Assembly (NCBI GenBank): GCA_028695395.1
Contig: JAQVJB010000019.1
Span: 1 to 23,688, forward strand
Length of the DNA: 23,688 nucleotides
Direction: 5' to 3'
Origin: Actinomycetota bacterium
Lineage (GTDB): Bacteria; Actinomycetota; Humimicrobiia; Humimicrobiales; Humimicrobiaceae
Position 1 is the stretch's first letter, and each line of letters begins with the position of its first letter. The position numbers were made by a program, and so were the translations under genes. A model generated the notes under the pieces. That model did not search any database. It was given only the letters and a program-made list of their open reading frames with translations, and was not told the DNA's origin. Shown here piece by piece: positions 8,901 through 16,809 of this stretch.

Positions 8901-9185
8901 CTGATTGCCGAATGAATTAAATGTATATATATCAATCGTATCAGAATCAATCAGGAAGGATAAGTCTTTTGAAATCCTTACCTTCATATTCAAAGCTGCA
9001 TTTTTTGTAAATGTCAGTGCCAGTATTTCGGATGGCAGGCATTTTTTTTCTTTTAATATGTTTATAATGCTTGCAGTAAGAACAGTAGTCTTGCCAGACC
9101 CTGCGCAAGCAATTATTTTTTTTATCTTTTCTTCGCCAAAAATGACTTTTTCCTGTTCGGGCGAAGGGTTAAATCTGTTCTCCAT
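5955..9185 (-). CDS. adnB: AdnB-like UvrD helicase-nuclease subunit
   Basis: This is the second subunit of a predicted heterodimeric motor that unwinds and resects DNA double-strand breaks for recombination. The superfamily 1 motor is complete: Walker A AGSGKT with Lys32, DEFQD at 247-251, GDDDQGIYGFRGA at 275-287, NFRSG at 314, HAAKGLEF at 609-616, and YVAASRAEK at 681-689. The C-terminal RecB-type nuclease has His879, Asp966, Asp980-Tyr-Lys982 and Gln998. Cys851 plus Cys1066, Cys1069 and Cys1075 form the usual four-cysteine Fe-S clamp. The start overlaps the upstream subunit gene by 17 bp, indicating translational coupling. Length (1076 aa) is close to actinobacterial AdnB. It differs from AddA, which lacks the Fe-S cysteines. 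AddAB is the main alternative name. Confidence 0.82.
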   Translation of the reverse strand: MENRFNPSPEQEKVIFGEEKIKKIIACAGSGKTTVLTASIINILKEKKCLPSEILALTFTKNAALNMKVRISKDLSFLIDSDTIDIYTFNSFGNQIIKENSYLFGLSKNFSLLNEAKSWQIVFEIFKNSDFEYLKAKKDIAQLTRRILGYIWDIKNNLIDSVKLKKYLLEHESILSEYKSSRLQNDELKKINYLKEIYRVYVEYEKIKSLNNCIDYADQIFMPYKLFNDFISIREKYIQKYKYIFVDEFQDTNNSQAYFLSKIFDEKRNSIMIVGDDDQGIYGFRGASVENIIDTRYFESGLGVKTKPYFLTTNFRSGEKIINFVNNVISNNVDRNAKTIKSEFTGKESEIFFFKSKDTKEEALIICGMIKELREKGIMLKDMAILCRKKKFNEIIQALNKENIRFEFIGNKNLFYENEILFLVCWLKLIYNIYDEESLVYLLKSSRYKISDRDIYFLKNHIRYKENSSDDYKKNAFIPVKYLIDSLKTASENELITNDAINKINSFVEELEYFIKKSEQYDLSGIINLIFHFSGLYDEIKSGFGQNLRKKIKNVESLIRIASDFEQDNSEKNFESFIIYLQQLAKTELENPDDIEISKNNAIKIMSIHAAKGLEFKVIFLPMLWDKEYKGTINSKIEFELPAYLRTDSKIWSEKALYSNAEKFKNRLKDRAREEERRIFYVAASRAEKILIMSHPLFEDYQEKENEKPKELLEFVKEGIICGKNHHNISTNAVNLCAENDLEIINKETVFIRNKIIDRFLKLINNIKLEKKQYKKKQILNSDIKKNRAPINDFANKANIIKLEKQLSKDIYGLRKKNIERLAENYISDSNKKESKTKFFTMTEILSYIDCPKKFELKYLINIPDSTNKENADFGTKIHEIISVISKYLFSAYYWDDKGGKINEEYSMLFKKYNEDIRLIKNEKLKRSLINFFESNILDFRQTKELFIEELFYWKIGDFFIRCQTDRADILKNDFLSIYDYKSSSKKKDSDDSYYKNQIRFYLLAASEYFKIPIEKAKGYIFYLGNGHMDKNILDPALKNELESKIMLAISGIVMKDFKNKSKDKCSNCSYYSICQ

Positions 9186-12100
9186 AATATTTTGTACAGA
9201 ATATTTTGTATTCGCAGCTTTTGCAGCTGAAATAATTTCTTGGATTTATCTCAAATTTTTCTTTTTTAATATTGCTTATAATATCCAAAATCTTTTCAAT
9301 TGTTTTTTCTTCTATTTTTTCAGTAATATTTACTGTGAAGAAATTGTCTTTATCGCTGCCTATAACATAGTATCTCGGAACTATTATTCTTTTTTTTATA
9401 TCAGGTATAACCTGTTTCAGGCTATCGCTTCTTTTCATGGCAAGATAATAGATCTTAAGCTGAAGTTCTTCTTCCAGATCTTTTTCTGAATATTTTTTTT
9501 TGGAAGATTTAAAATCAATCAATTCAACAATATTATCGCTTCTTAGATTTATAAGATCTATCTTGCCTTTAATTCTATCTTTAAAACCGATATTAAAGAT
9601 AAACTCTTTTTCAGTCAGTATCCTATCCTTTAAATCCGGATAAGACGGATCTTCAATAATATAAGAAAAATTTTTATAAAAATTAATAAAATTTTTATTC
9701 ATTTCATTCTTTATTTCATTAAAATAAAAATCATATTTGAAATTATCTTTATTGACGTTAAGCTCTTCTTCCATAATAAGTAATATTGACTTAATATCCG
9801 GTTTTTTGCTTTCATTAAAAAATCTGTTTATTATATTATGATATAAAGAGCCTATTATTAGGCTCATGTTCTCTTCCTCAGTTCTTAACCTTAAAAAATA
9901 TTTCATTTTATATTTAAAAGGACAATCGTCATATGCATCTATTGCGCTGTAGGAAAAATAATTAGAATATTTATTTGCAATAAAAGGATTTAAGTCATTG
10001 TCTTTTTCTTCTATAATATCCCACCATCTGTCGGGGCTATAATTATTTTTTAAATATTGCATCAGATATTTATATCTTCTCTCGTTTATATTTCTCCCGA
10101 CATTGATCCTGTATCTGGCAACAATTGCCTTCTTTTTGATAAAGGATTTTTCATAGGCTCCTAATGCAGCCTCCAAGGGAAGTTCATCCATAATTGGCCT
10201 GGGAATGATTTTTTTTATTTCTTCTTTGCCTGATATTATTTTCTGCAATTCCTCATAAAAAGGTGAAGGTTCTTTAACTGAAGTGCTTGTAATATATAAA
10301 TATTTTCTACATCGTGAAATACCTGTATACAAGATCTTTCTCTCATTTTCCAGATGAATCTGCCTCATTGCTTCATCATTAAGAAATTTCCCCTCAATGA
10401 GATAAGTAAGGAAATCATTTTCATAAATCTGCGGTTTTGATATTGCAGAAGGAAAATATCCTTTATTAAGAAAAGGTATAAAAACTACATCAAATTCTAC
10501 ATTCTTGCAATCATAGAAACTGATTATTCTTACACCGTCACTACCATCATCTTCATTGAGAGCTTCTTCAGTTTCTTCAATAAACTGGTTACTGCTAAAT
10601 CTTTCTATAAAATCTAGATAAAAAGCAATATCTTTTTCACTTTCCCTCTCGCTGCAGAAATTTCTTATGCTCGTTAGATAATTTGTAAAAACACTGAATA
10701 GATTTTTATCATTTTGTGGAAGCTTGGAATAATTTTTTATTTCCTTTAAAAAACCAAAGCTTTCATCATCAATCAGGCTGCGCACAAAAGTAAAAGCATC
10801 TGCTTTTATATTTTTCTTATGCTTATTGACTGATTTTATGAAATTTAAAATTTTTAAATAATTCTTCTCATCTGATTTCTTTATATCTTTTAGATTATTC
10901 CTGAGGAATTCATATATATCTGAATTTTTTTTACTTTCACTCCTAAGATATTTGAATTCTATTTCCTTAAATAAAATTGGATCGATATCCATAAAATCAG
11001 ACAATAATATATTTCTCGCAATTAAATTTATTCTTTTATTAAGTTCATCCTTACTTATATCAGTTTCGTCTTCATTGTTATTTTCTTTCTTTATATCCAA
11101 TGAGACTATAAGCCTGCAGATGTTTAATAAATAGCCTGAGTACCTGTTATTTATAACCAGCCTTGAACTTTTTCTTAAAAAAGGGATGTTGTTCTGATAA
11201 AAATAATTCTCTATCAGATCTGTTTCAAAATCGGTGCCCTTCATGATAATAGATATTTCACTTAAGGGCACATGGAGGGTTCTATTAAGAAAAATAATCT
11301 TGTTTTTAATAAAATTCAATTCCCCGTATTTGTTTTCAAAAGATTTTATGATTATTTCCCCATCAGTCACATCTCTTTTAAAAGTATCCCCGGAGTTATC
11401 CCCGGGACTTTTCTGAAAATCTTTATTTACTCTTAGGCTGTTTTTTGAAATAAAATTTTCAATTATCTTTAAAACCGGATATGAATTCCTAAAATTATTA
11501 ATTAAATAAATTTTTCTTTTTTCAGGTATGCTGTCATGTACTTTAAAAAATATATTTATATTGGAACCTCTGAATTTATAGATTGATTGGTCGTCATCCC
11601 CGAAATAAACAATATTATTATCTGATATTTCTTTAAGCAAGCTGTACTGTGCATAATTTAATTCGTGAAGCTCATCTACCAGAATATATTTATATCTTTC
11701 CTTATAGCATTGCTTAAAATCCTTACTGGAATTGACTATTCTGAAAGCATCTGTCAATAATTTTCCATAATTAAATGCTTTTTTTTCATTAAGGGCTTTA
11801 TTAAAATCTGAATATATCAGATTGATTTCATAAAACATTTTATTTGAATACAAATTGAATTTCTTAGAAAGCCCGGATGAATTTTTAAAATTTTCCTGGG
11901 CCCTAAGTATGTAATCAAAGATTTCCTGGATAATGTTTTCTCTAGTATTTTTATTTGAAAATAATTTTTTTATCCCAGGTATTCTCTTCTCATCAGCTTC
12001 CAAGATAATCTCTGTTAAAAGATTCCACTGCTCCGGAGCAGTCAATATTCTTATTTCATTAAGATTATTTATGAATACATCTTCAATAGTGCTTTCGCTT

Positions 12101-12453
12101 TCAGAAATTTTTTTATTTTTATCTTTATTCTCTTCAATCTTCTTTAGTCCCGTTTCTGAAAAATAATCTTTATAAATGTCCAGACAAAATGAATAAAAAG
12201 TTTTTACTTCTATTTCAGAAACAGTTTTATCTGCTTTTATGGCTATTTCATCTCTTAAATATTTTGAACTTCTTCTATTAAAAGTCAGGACTAAGATTTT
12301 CTTTGGATTAATACCCTGGTTTTCAGTAAGAAAGATAATAAATTCCTTTAAAAAGGCAGTTTTACCGGTTCCAGGACCTCCTAATATTAAATGATCTCCC
12401 CTACTTTGAAGTATGGTCTTAAAATTATTTAAATTATGGAGATTAACAATCAT
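9169..12453 (-). CDS. adnA: AdnA-like UvrD helicase-nuclease subunit with divergent motor motifs
   Basis: This is the first subunit of the same predicted break-resection complex. Walker A is intact (GGPGTGKT, Lys31), and GDDDQSIYKFRGS (285-297) and NNFRNS (319-324) are kept. Motif II reads DELHE (260-264) instead of DEFQD. The region equivalent to HxxKGLE reads YDCKNVEF (647-654), so the motor is probably weaker than its partner's, as known for mycobacterial AdnA versus AdnB. The C-terminal nuclease is complete: His872, Asp966, Asp980-Phe-Lys982, Gln998, and the Fe-S cysteines 844, 1077, 1080 and 1086. The ATG lies 15 nt past the 3' end of tRNA-Gly, with an AAGGA ribosome binding site squeezed between. 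Length is 1094 aa. A diverged AddB is the alternative, but the full helicase motif set argues for AdnA. Confidence 0.78.
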   Translation of the reverse strand: MIVNLHNLNNFKTILQSRGDHLILGGPGTGKTAFLKEFIIFLTENQGINPKKILVLTFNRRSSKYLRDEIAIKADKTVSEIEVKTFYSFCLDIYKDYFSETGLKKIEENKDKNKKISESESTIEDVFINNLNEIRILTAPEQWNLLTEIILEADEKRIPGIKKLFSNKNTRENIIQEIFDYILRAQENFKNSSGLSKKFNLYSNKMFYEINLIYSDFNKALNEKKAFNYGKLLTDAFRIVNSSKDFKQCYKERYKYILVDELHELNYAQYSLLKEISDNNIVYFGDDDQSIYKFRGSNINIFFKVHDSIPEKRKIYLINNFRNSYPVLKIIENFISKNSLRVNKDFQKSPGDNSGDTFKRDVTDGEIIIKSFENKYGELNFIKNKIIFLNRTLHVPLSEISIIMKGTDFETDLIENYFYQNNIPFLRKSSRLVINNRYSGYLLNICRLIVSLDIKKENNNEDETDISKDELNKRINLIARNILLSDFMDIDPILFKEIEFKYLRSESKKNSDIYEFLRNNLKDIKKSDEKNYLKILNFIKSVNKHKKNIKADAFTFVRSLIDDESFGFLKEIKNYSKLPQNDKNLFSVFTNYLTSIRNFCSERESEKDIAFYLDFIERFSSNQFIEETEEALNEDDGSDGVRIISFYDCKNVEFDVVFIPFLNKGYFPSAISKPQIYENDFLTYLIEGKFLNDEAMRQIHLENERKILYTGISRCRKYLYITSTSVKEPSPFYEELQKIISGKEEIKKIIPRPIMDELPLEAALGAYEKSFIKKKAIVARYRINVGRNINERRYKYLMQYLKNNYSPDRWWDIIEEKDNDLNPFIANKYSNYFSYSAIDAYDDCPFKYKMKYFLRLRTEEENMSLIIGSLYHNIINRFFNESKKPDIKSILLIMEEELNVNKDNFKYDFYFNEIKNEMNKNFINFYKNFSYIIEDPSYPDLKDRILTEKEFIFNIGFKDRIKGKIDLINLRSDNIVELIDFKSSKKKYSEKDLEEELQLKIYYLAMKRSDSLKQVIPDIKKRIIVPRYYVIGSDKDNFFTVNITEKIEEKTIEKILDIISNIKKEKFEINPRNYFSCKSCEYKIFCTKYYGEQI

Positions 12454-12468
12454 GATTCCTTTTTAAAT

Positions 12469-12542
12469 TGGAGCGGACTACGGGAATCGAACCCGCCCTT
12501 TGAGCTTGGGAAGCTCATGTACTACCACTGTACTAAGTCCGC
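12469..12542 (-). tRNA. tRNA-Gly (anticodon CCC), CCA encoded
   Basis: The minus strand folds into a complete cloverleaf. The 7-bp acceptor is GCGGACT/AGTCCGC and the D-arm is GTAC/GTAC with an AGTGGTA loop. The anticodon stem TGAGC/GCTCA has loop TTCCCAA, giving anticodon CCC (Gly, codon GGG). The 4-nt variable region is followed by a T-arm with TTCGATT loop. The discriminator T precedes a genome-encoded CCA. It lies 41 nt after the AmaP-like gene and 15 nt before the adnA-like start, on the same strand, so it is probably cut from a shared transcript or has a nearby promoter. Confidence 0.96.
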
Positions 12543-12583
12543 AATGAACAGGTATGTCTTTTATTTTTTATGAATAAAAAAAA

Positions 12584-13342
12584 CTATGTTGATGGTTTAT
12601 CAGCTTCAGGCTCATTATTCCCATCATCAGCTTGAAAAGACTGGATATCTTTATTTTCTTCCGAAACGATTAAATTTCTTTCATCCGGGATATTATTTTC
12701 TGTCCCTTCTTCTGTCTTGTTTCCTTCAGGCTCATTTGTTTTTTCAGAAACAGAAGGTTCTTCCGGAAGAACATATTTTTCAGTTCCGATTTTATTTTCT
12801 TTTGCCCGGTAATCGATATTAGTCAGGTTCATAATAGTAAGATTTGTTTTGACTACTTTCAAACCTAGTTTTTCTGCTGCAAAACCTGCTGCAGTTTTTA
12901 TTATTTCCTGCATTTTCAAAGGCACATTGCAATCTTCGCATATCTTAGAGAAAATATTAATAATTATGCCACTTGACTTGGGAAGAACTCTTACATTAAG
13001 GTCTTTGGTTCCTGCTATTTTTAAAAGGTTCTCTTTTATCTGATTTGCAATAGAATCAAGGGTTATCAAAGCTGTTCCTTCCCTTACAGCAGCAACTACT
13101 GCCGTTTTTCTCTTCCTTCGGTAAAATTCAAGTACCAGCAAAAATATACAAAAAACTATAACAAACAAAAATATCAAAGCAATTATATATTGATTGCCAA
13201 AATTGATATTCGGATTAAATATCATTAATGCAATATCAGGCCAGCTGATCCATTTTACAAAAGCATTAAGTATGCCAAATGCAGAAATGCCTATAAAAAA
13301 GATAAGAAGGATTACGACAATTATTTTATTGAATATATTCAT
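12584..13342 (-). CDS. AmaP-like alkaline shock response membrane anchor protein
   Basis: There are two N-terminal hydrophobic segments (about 7-29 and 51-72) separated by an outside loop, then a basic RRKRK stop-transfer. An Asp23/Gls24-like domain (about 88-190: VREGTALITLDSIANQIKE, RVLPKSSGIIIN, LKMQEIIKTAAG) follows. The last 55-60 residues are acidic, Pro/Glu-rich and probably disordered. This is the layout of AmaP, which tethers Asp23 to the membrane in Gram-positive bacteria. No separate Asp23 gene is next to it. It is the first gene of the minus-strand run that continues into tRNA-Gly and the adnAB-like genes. The ribosome binding site is weak. Function in envelope stress is from the family, not the sequence. 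Confidence 0.75.
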   Translation of the reverse strand: MNIFNKIIVVILLIFFIGISAFGILNAFVKWISWPDIALMIFNPNINFGNQYIIALIFLFVIVFCIFLLVLEFYRRKRKTAVVAAVREGTALITLDSIANQIKENLLKIAGTKDLNVRVLPKSSGIIINIFSKICEDCNVPLKMQEIIKTAAGFAAEKLGLKVVKTNLTIMNLTNIDYRAKENKIGTEKYVLPEEPSVSEKTNEPEGNKTEEGTENNIPDERNLIVSEENKDIQSFQADDGNNEPEADKPST

Positions 13343-13382
13343 TTTTTTCTTTTGGAAATGATTAATATTAATTTTTTAGGTT

Positions 13383-13388
13383 ATTATA
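13383..13388 (-). promoter_or_regulatory. Perfect TATAAT box upstream of the AmaP-like gene
   Basis: A TATAAT lies about 40 nt before the AmaP-like start on the minus strand. The best -35 options (CTTTAT or TTTATT at 16-17 nt) are poor. It is a candidate promoter for the minus-strand run that includes the tRNA and adnAB-like genes. Confidence 0.35.
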
Positions 13389-13461
13389 ATTAAAATTAAA
13401 AGTCAATAAAGCTGAAGACATAAAAAGATTTTTATATTTTTTTGGATTTATATCATTTTTT

Positions 13462-13491
13462 TTGTTTAAATAACTAAAATAAAATTATAAT
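13462..13491 (+). promoter_or_regulatory. Promoter of the lipid kinase gene
   Basis: TTGTTT (13462-13467) and a perfect TATAAT (13486-13491) are separated by 18 nt. Transcription from about 13498 would give a very short leader of about 20-30 nt before the kinase start. Confidence 0.5.
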
Positions 13492-13516
13492 TTTTATATT
13501 TATCAAATAATGGGAT

Positions 13517-14407
13517 ATGACTTCTATTATGGACAAAACTATTTTAATTTTAAATCCTTCGGCTTCAAGAGGAACAGCAATATTTCAGAAAGAAAAAATT
13601 GAAGCTGCCTTGAAAGACCAATGCATAGAATCAGATGTTTATATTAGCAATAGTGCTGAAGACATTGAAAAAGCAACAGAAAATTTTATAAAAAAAGGCT
13701 ATAAGAATTTTATAGGTGCAGGAGGAGACGGGACATTGCATTATATGGTGCAAAAATTAGCTAATACTGACTCCAATCTTGGAATAATACCTGTCGGTTC
13801 AGGCAATGATATGATTAAAACTTTCGATATTAGCCCTGACATATATGAAAGCATAAAAATTATTAAAAAAAATAATATAAGAAGAATCGACTTGGGGCTT
13901 TTTAACAAAAAAATATATTACTTAGGCATTGCAGGTTCAGGCTTTGATTCAGAAGTAACAAAATTTGCTAATGAGACCAGGCTCCCTATTAAGGGAGAAG
14001 CAAAATATAATTTTTCCGTATATAAAACATTAATGACTTTCAAGCCAAAAATCTTTGAAATTAAACATGATGAAAAGTCGGATAAAATAAATACAATGAT
14101 GATGGTTGTTTCTAATCTTAAATACTATGGTGGCGGAATGAAAATCGCTCCTGAAGCTGATCCCTTTGATTCAAAATTCGATGTATGCGTTATAGGAGCA
14201 ATGTCTATAATAAAATTTATAAAAAGTTTTCCCAGCGTATATGCAGGTACCCATTTGAGTATCCCTCATGTAAAATATTTCAAAGCTGAAAAAGTAGAAA
14301 TAGATTGCGAAAAGAAATTTGACGTATATGGTGATGGTGAATATATGGGAAAATTACCTGCAGACTTCCAGGTAAGCCCTAAAAGTCTTAATATCTTTTT
14401 ACCATAA
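13517..14407 (+). CDS. Diacylglycerol kinase family lipid kinase (YegS/BmrU/DgkB type)
   Basis: A cytoplasmic lipid kinase of the DAGK catalytic fold, it would use ATP to phosphorylate diacylglycerol or a related lipid, recycling it for phospholipid synthesis. Visible motifs are LILNPSASRG (about 9-19), GGDGTLHYMV (69-78) for nucleotide binding, and PVGSGNDM (92-99). The C-terminal half ends with the DGEYMGKLPADFQV region typical of the family. Length is 296 residues. The start is uncertain: ATG at 13517 has only a weak GGGA upstream, and the in-frame ATG at 13529 (MDKTILILNP) fits the family alignment equally well. It stands alone, divergent from the AmaP-like gene and convergent with the lipoprotein gene. 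Lipid substrate cannot be told. Confidence 0.85.
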   Translation: MTSIMDKTILILNPSASRGTAIFQKEKIEAALKDQCIESDVYISNSAEDIEKATENFIKKGYKNFIGAGGDGTLHYMVQKLANTDSNLGIIPVGSGNDMIKTFDISPDIYESIKIIKKNNIRRIDLGLFNKKIYYLGIAGSGFDSEVTKFANETRLPIKGEAKYNFSVYKTLMTFKPKIFEIKHDEKSDKINTMMMVVSNLKYYGGGMKIAPEADPFDSKFDVCVIGAMSIIKFIKSFPSVYAGTHLSIPHVKYFKAEKVEIDCEKKFDVYGDGEYMGKLPADFQVSPKSLNIFLP

Positions 14408-14422
14408 TAAAACAAACTAATA

Positions 14423-15610
14423 TCATTTCTGAAATCTAACCCAGGAACCGTTTTTGATTATAAATACTGTTGATTGCGGTGATTTTAAATTCCCATTTGA
14501 GTCAAATTCAATTTTTCCTGTAATCCCCTCATAAGAGATATCTCTTAAAGAACTTATATAATCTTCGGGAAGAGTTGAATTTGCCATCTTCATTGCCTCT
14601 ATAAGTAAATAAAAAGCATCATAGGCGTACGGTGCAAATTCACCGGGTTCTTCAATCTCAACATTCTTTACTTCAGGGATAAAATCTTTATATTTCCTCC
14701 AGAACTCTATAGCTCTTGGATTTTCAGAAAACATTGCAATAGACGGAGGTTGAGGCACGACTGCTATCAGGCCTTCAAGATATTTTTGATCAGTAAGCTG
14801 CAGTATCCCGGGATCCATTGAAAGTTTTTCAGTAAGAAAAGCTGAAGATACGCCGACATCCCTGGAGTTTTGAATTATCTTTGCAAGATTACTATAATCT
14901 CCACAGTAAAACACCATTTCCACATCATCTATAAGTATATTTTCAGCAAGCAATAAATAATCTTCTGTTTCTGGTTTTAAAGAATAAGTTTTAATGCTTT
15001 TAATTTGTTCTGAAGCAATATCGCTGCTTAAAATTTCTTTCATATATGAATTAAAGTTGATTGAATATTCTTTTCCATCATCTATCAGTACAATGTTAAC
15101 AGGTTTGATTTCGGTTATTATAAAGTTGCTGACATTTTCTATTATCTGGTCATTATTTATTATTATTCTGAAAAAATTACTTCCTGCTTTATTAAGATCG
15201 GTCCCGGGAGCGGAAGTAGTAATCATAGGTATATTGTATTCAAGATAATTTGGGATAGCAGCTTTTGTTGTCGCATTGAAAGCTGAGCCTATAACACCCG
15301 CTGCGCCCTCCTGTATTAATTCCTGGGAGACAAGAAAAGATTTTTCCGCATTTCCTTCATCGTCTCTCGAAAGAATACTTATTTTATAGTCAAATCCCCC
15401 TATTCTAACCGGTGCAAGTTCTTTAGCTGCCAGATTCATGCTTATTATCTGATCCTGGCCATAATACTTGAAATCTCCAGTCAATACATTCTGGCTGCCT
15501 ATTTTTATTATTCTTTCCCTCTGGGTACAGGATGATGCACTGGCTGACAATAATATAAAAGTCAGAAATAATATAGTTATAAAAATAAAATACGAGAATT
15601 TTCTATTCAT
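14423..15610 (-). CDS. ABC transporter substrate-binding lipoprotein (LivJ/Peripla_BP_6 type)
   Basis: This is an extracytoplasmic binding protein of the branched-chain amino acid family. The N-terminus has basic residues, a hydrophobic stretch and a loose lipobox ending at Cys28 (A-S-S-C), so it should be a lipid-anchored protein. The mature domain opens IKIGSQNVLTGDFKYYG and contains the AAGVIGSAFNATTKAAIPN segment and the FAPYAYDAFYLLIEAMK and GITGKIEFDSNGN segments typical of the family. I chose the second ATG (15610): GGAG lies 8 nt before it but only 2 nt before the in-frame ATG at 15616. No permease or ATPase genes are adjacent, so it is an orphan whose transporter would be elsewhere. 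Ligand unknown; amides or amino acids are both common in this family. Confidence 0.85.
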   Translation of the reverse strand: MNRKFSYFIFITILFLTFILLSASASSCTQRERIIKIGSQNVLTGDFKYYGQDQIISMNLAAKELAPVRIGGFDYKISILSRDDEGNAEKSFLVSQELIQEGAAGVIGSAFNATTKAAIPNYLEYNIPMITTSAPGTDLNKAGSNFFRIIINNDQIIENVSNFIITEIKPVNIVLIDDGKEYSINFNSYMKEILSSDIASEQIKSIKTYSLKPETEDYLLLAENILIDDVEMVFYCGDYSNLAKIIQNSRDVGVSSAFLTEKLSMDPGILQLTDQKYLEGLIAVVPQPPSIAMFSENPRAIEFWRKYKDFIPEVKNVEIEEPGEFAPYAYDAFYLLIEAMKMANSTLPEDYISSLRDISYEGITGKIEFDSNGNLKSPQSTVFIIKNGSWVRFQK

Positions 15611-15616
15611 TATCAT

Positions 15617-15963
15617 TACTCCGAAATCTTAAGTAGCATTGATTGTATTTTAATAAAAAACCAAAACTCAGTCGAGTATATCAAAAAAAAAGTTTTTTAT
15701 AATTAGATATCTTCAAAAAAAAATATCTTTTTGTAATTAATCCTATTAAAATAATAATAAAGATTATTTAAAATAAAATTTAAAACTCTTCAACTTTTTT
15801 TCAGTCTATTGTTTATATGATATATTTTTCAATAAATTATTAAAAACATCAGGGATTATTTTAATCATTTTGTTATCCAGGTATTTAAGATATGGTTTTT
15901 TTTAATAATTAATAATAAACTAAAAAATGTAATCTATTTTATAAAATAAATAAGGAGGCATCC
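15617..15963. other. A/T-rich divergent intergenic region
   Basis: About 350 nt separate the lipoprotein gene from degV. On the minus strand an extended -10 (TG-A-TATACT, AGTATA on the plus strand at 15675-15680) could be the lipoprotein promoter. I found no convincing promoter for degV, no structured RNA, no small ORF with a good ribosome binding site and no repeat. Poly-A/T tracts dominate. Confidence 0.4.
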
Positions 15964-16809
15964 ATGTCAGTTGCAATAGTTACCGATAGTTCTTCAGATA
16001 TACCAAAACAATTAGTGGAAAAATTTGATATTACAGTAGTGCCGCTATATGTTTTATTTGGGAATGATACTTATAAAGATGAATCCCGTATAATAAGCCA
16101 TAAAAAATTTTATGATATGATAAGGGAAAGTACTGTCATGCCCACTACTTCCCAGCCTACTCCTGGAGATTTTCTGGAAAAATATAAAGAACTTCTTAAA
16201 AAACACGATAGTATTATCAATATATTGATTTCAAAAAAAATGTCAGGGACCATTGCATCAGCTGAACTTGCCAAGAAAGAATTACCGGATGCCGACATAA
16301 CTATCATAGATTCCGAGATGGTCCATATGCCTGCAGGTTTCCTGACTTTGAAAGCTGCCGAACTTGCTTCAATGGGCAAATCAAAAGAAGAAGTCTTAAA
16401 AGTTATTGATGAATATAAGAAAAAGATAACTGTTCTTTTTATCCCAAGCACACTGGAATATTTGAAAAGAGGTGGAAGAATAGGAAGATCAAAAGCTCTT
16501 CTTGCATCATTGCTTGAAATAAAGCCTATTCTGACTCTTAATCTTGGCGAGGTATCCCCATTTAAAAATACAAGAAGATGGTCTCAGGCAAAAATTGAAT
16601 TACTTGCTACTATGGAAAATATGCTTAAAGATCCAGAATCAGCACATATATTTGTCGGAGATTCCGATATGAAAGATGAAGGAGATGCTATGGCGGAAAA
16701 AATCAAGGAAAAATTTGGTACGAAGGAAATACTTCGAGGTGACATAGGCTGTATTGTAGGCTCCCATATCGGACCCGGTACATTAGATGTAACTTTTTAT
16801 GAAGATTAG
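15964..16809 (+). CDS. DegV family fatty-acid-binding protein (FakB-like)
   Basis: DegV proteins bind a single fatty acid; in Gram-positive bacteria the FakB members present it to the kinase FakA for acyl-phosphate formation. Seen here are the N-terminal IVTDSSSDIP (5-14), TSQPTPGDF (62-70) around the ligand headgroup, the GTIASAELA segment, and the C-terminal GDIGCIVGSHIGPGTLDVTFYE. Length is 281 residues, standard for the family. A full AGGAGG ribosome binding site (15953-15958) lies 5 nt before the ATG. It heads a three-gene operon with the cyclo-ligase and glycosyltransferase genes, overlapping the former by 11 bp. No FakA kinase gene is nearby, so the lipid partner is unknown. Confidence 0.9.
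   Translation: MSVAIVTDSSSDIPKQLVEKFDITVVPLYVLFGNDTYKDESRIISHKKFYDMIRESTVMPTTSQPTPGDFLEKYKELLKKHDSIINILISKKMSGTIASAELAKKELPDADITIIDSEMVHMPAGFLTLKAAELASMGKSKEEVLKVIDEYKKKITVLFIPSTLEYLKRGGRIGRSKALLASLLEIKPILTLNLGEVSPFKNTRRWSQAKIELLATMENMLKDPESAHIFVGDSDMKDEGDAMAEKIKEKFGTKEILRGDIGCIVGSHIGPGTLDVTFYED

Noticed and set aside
5955..12453. AddAB (Bacillus-type) annotation for the two large genes
   Set aside because: AddB lacks a full helicase motif set and AddA lacks the Fe-S cysteines. Here both proteins have both modules, fitting AdnAB better, though a phylogeny would be needed to exclude AddAB.
12561..12583. Terminator between the AmaP-like gene and tRNA-Gly
   Set aside because: The TTTTTTAT/ATAAAAAA inverted repeat is pure A/T with a very short loop; it is too weak to call and common by chance in this sequence.
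15700..15745. Hairpin in the lipoprotein/degV intergenic region
   Set aside because: The repeated ATATCTT elements are direct, not inverted, and lie in poly-A runs; no stable fold is evident.
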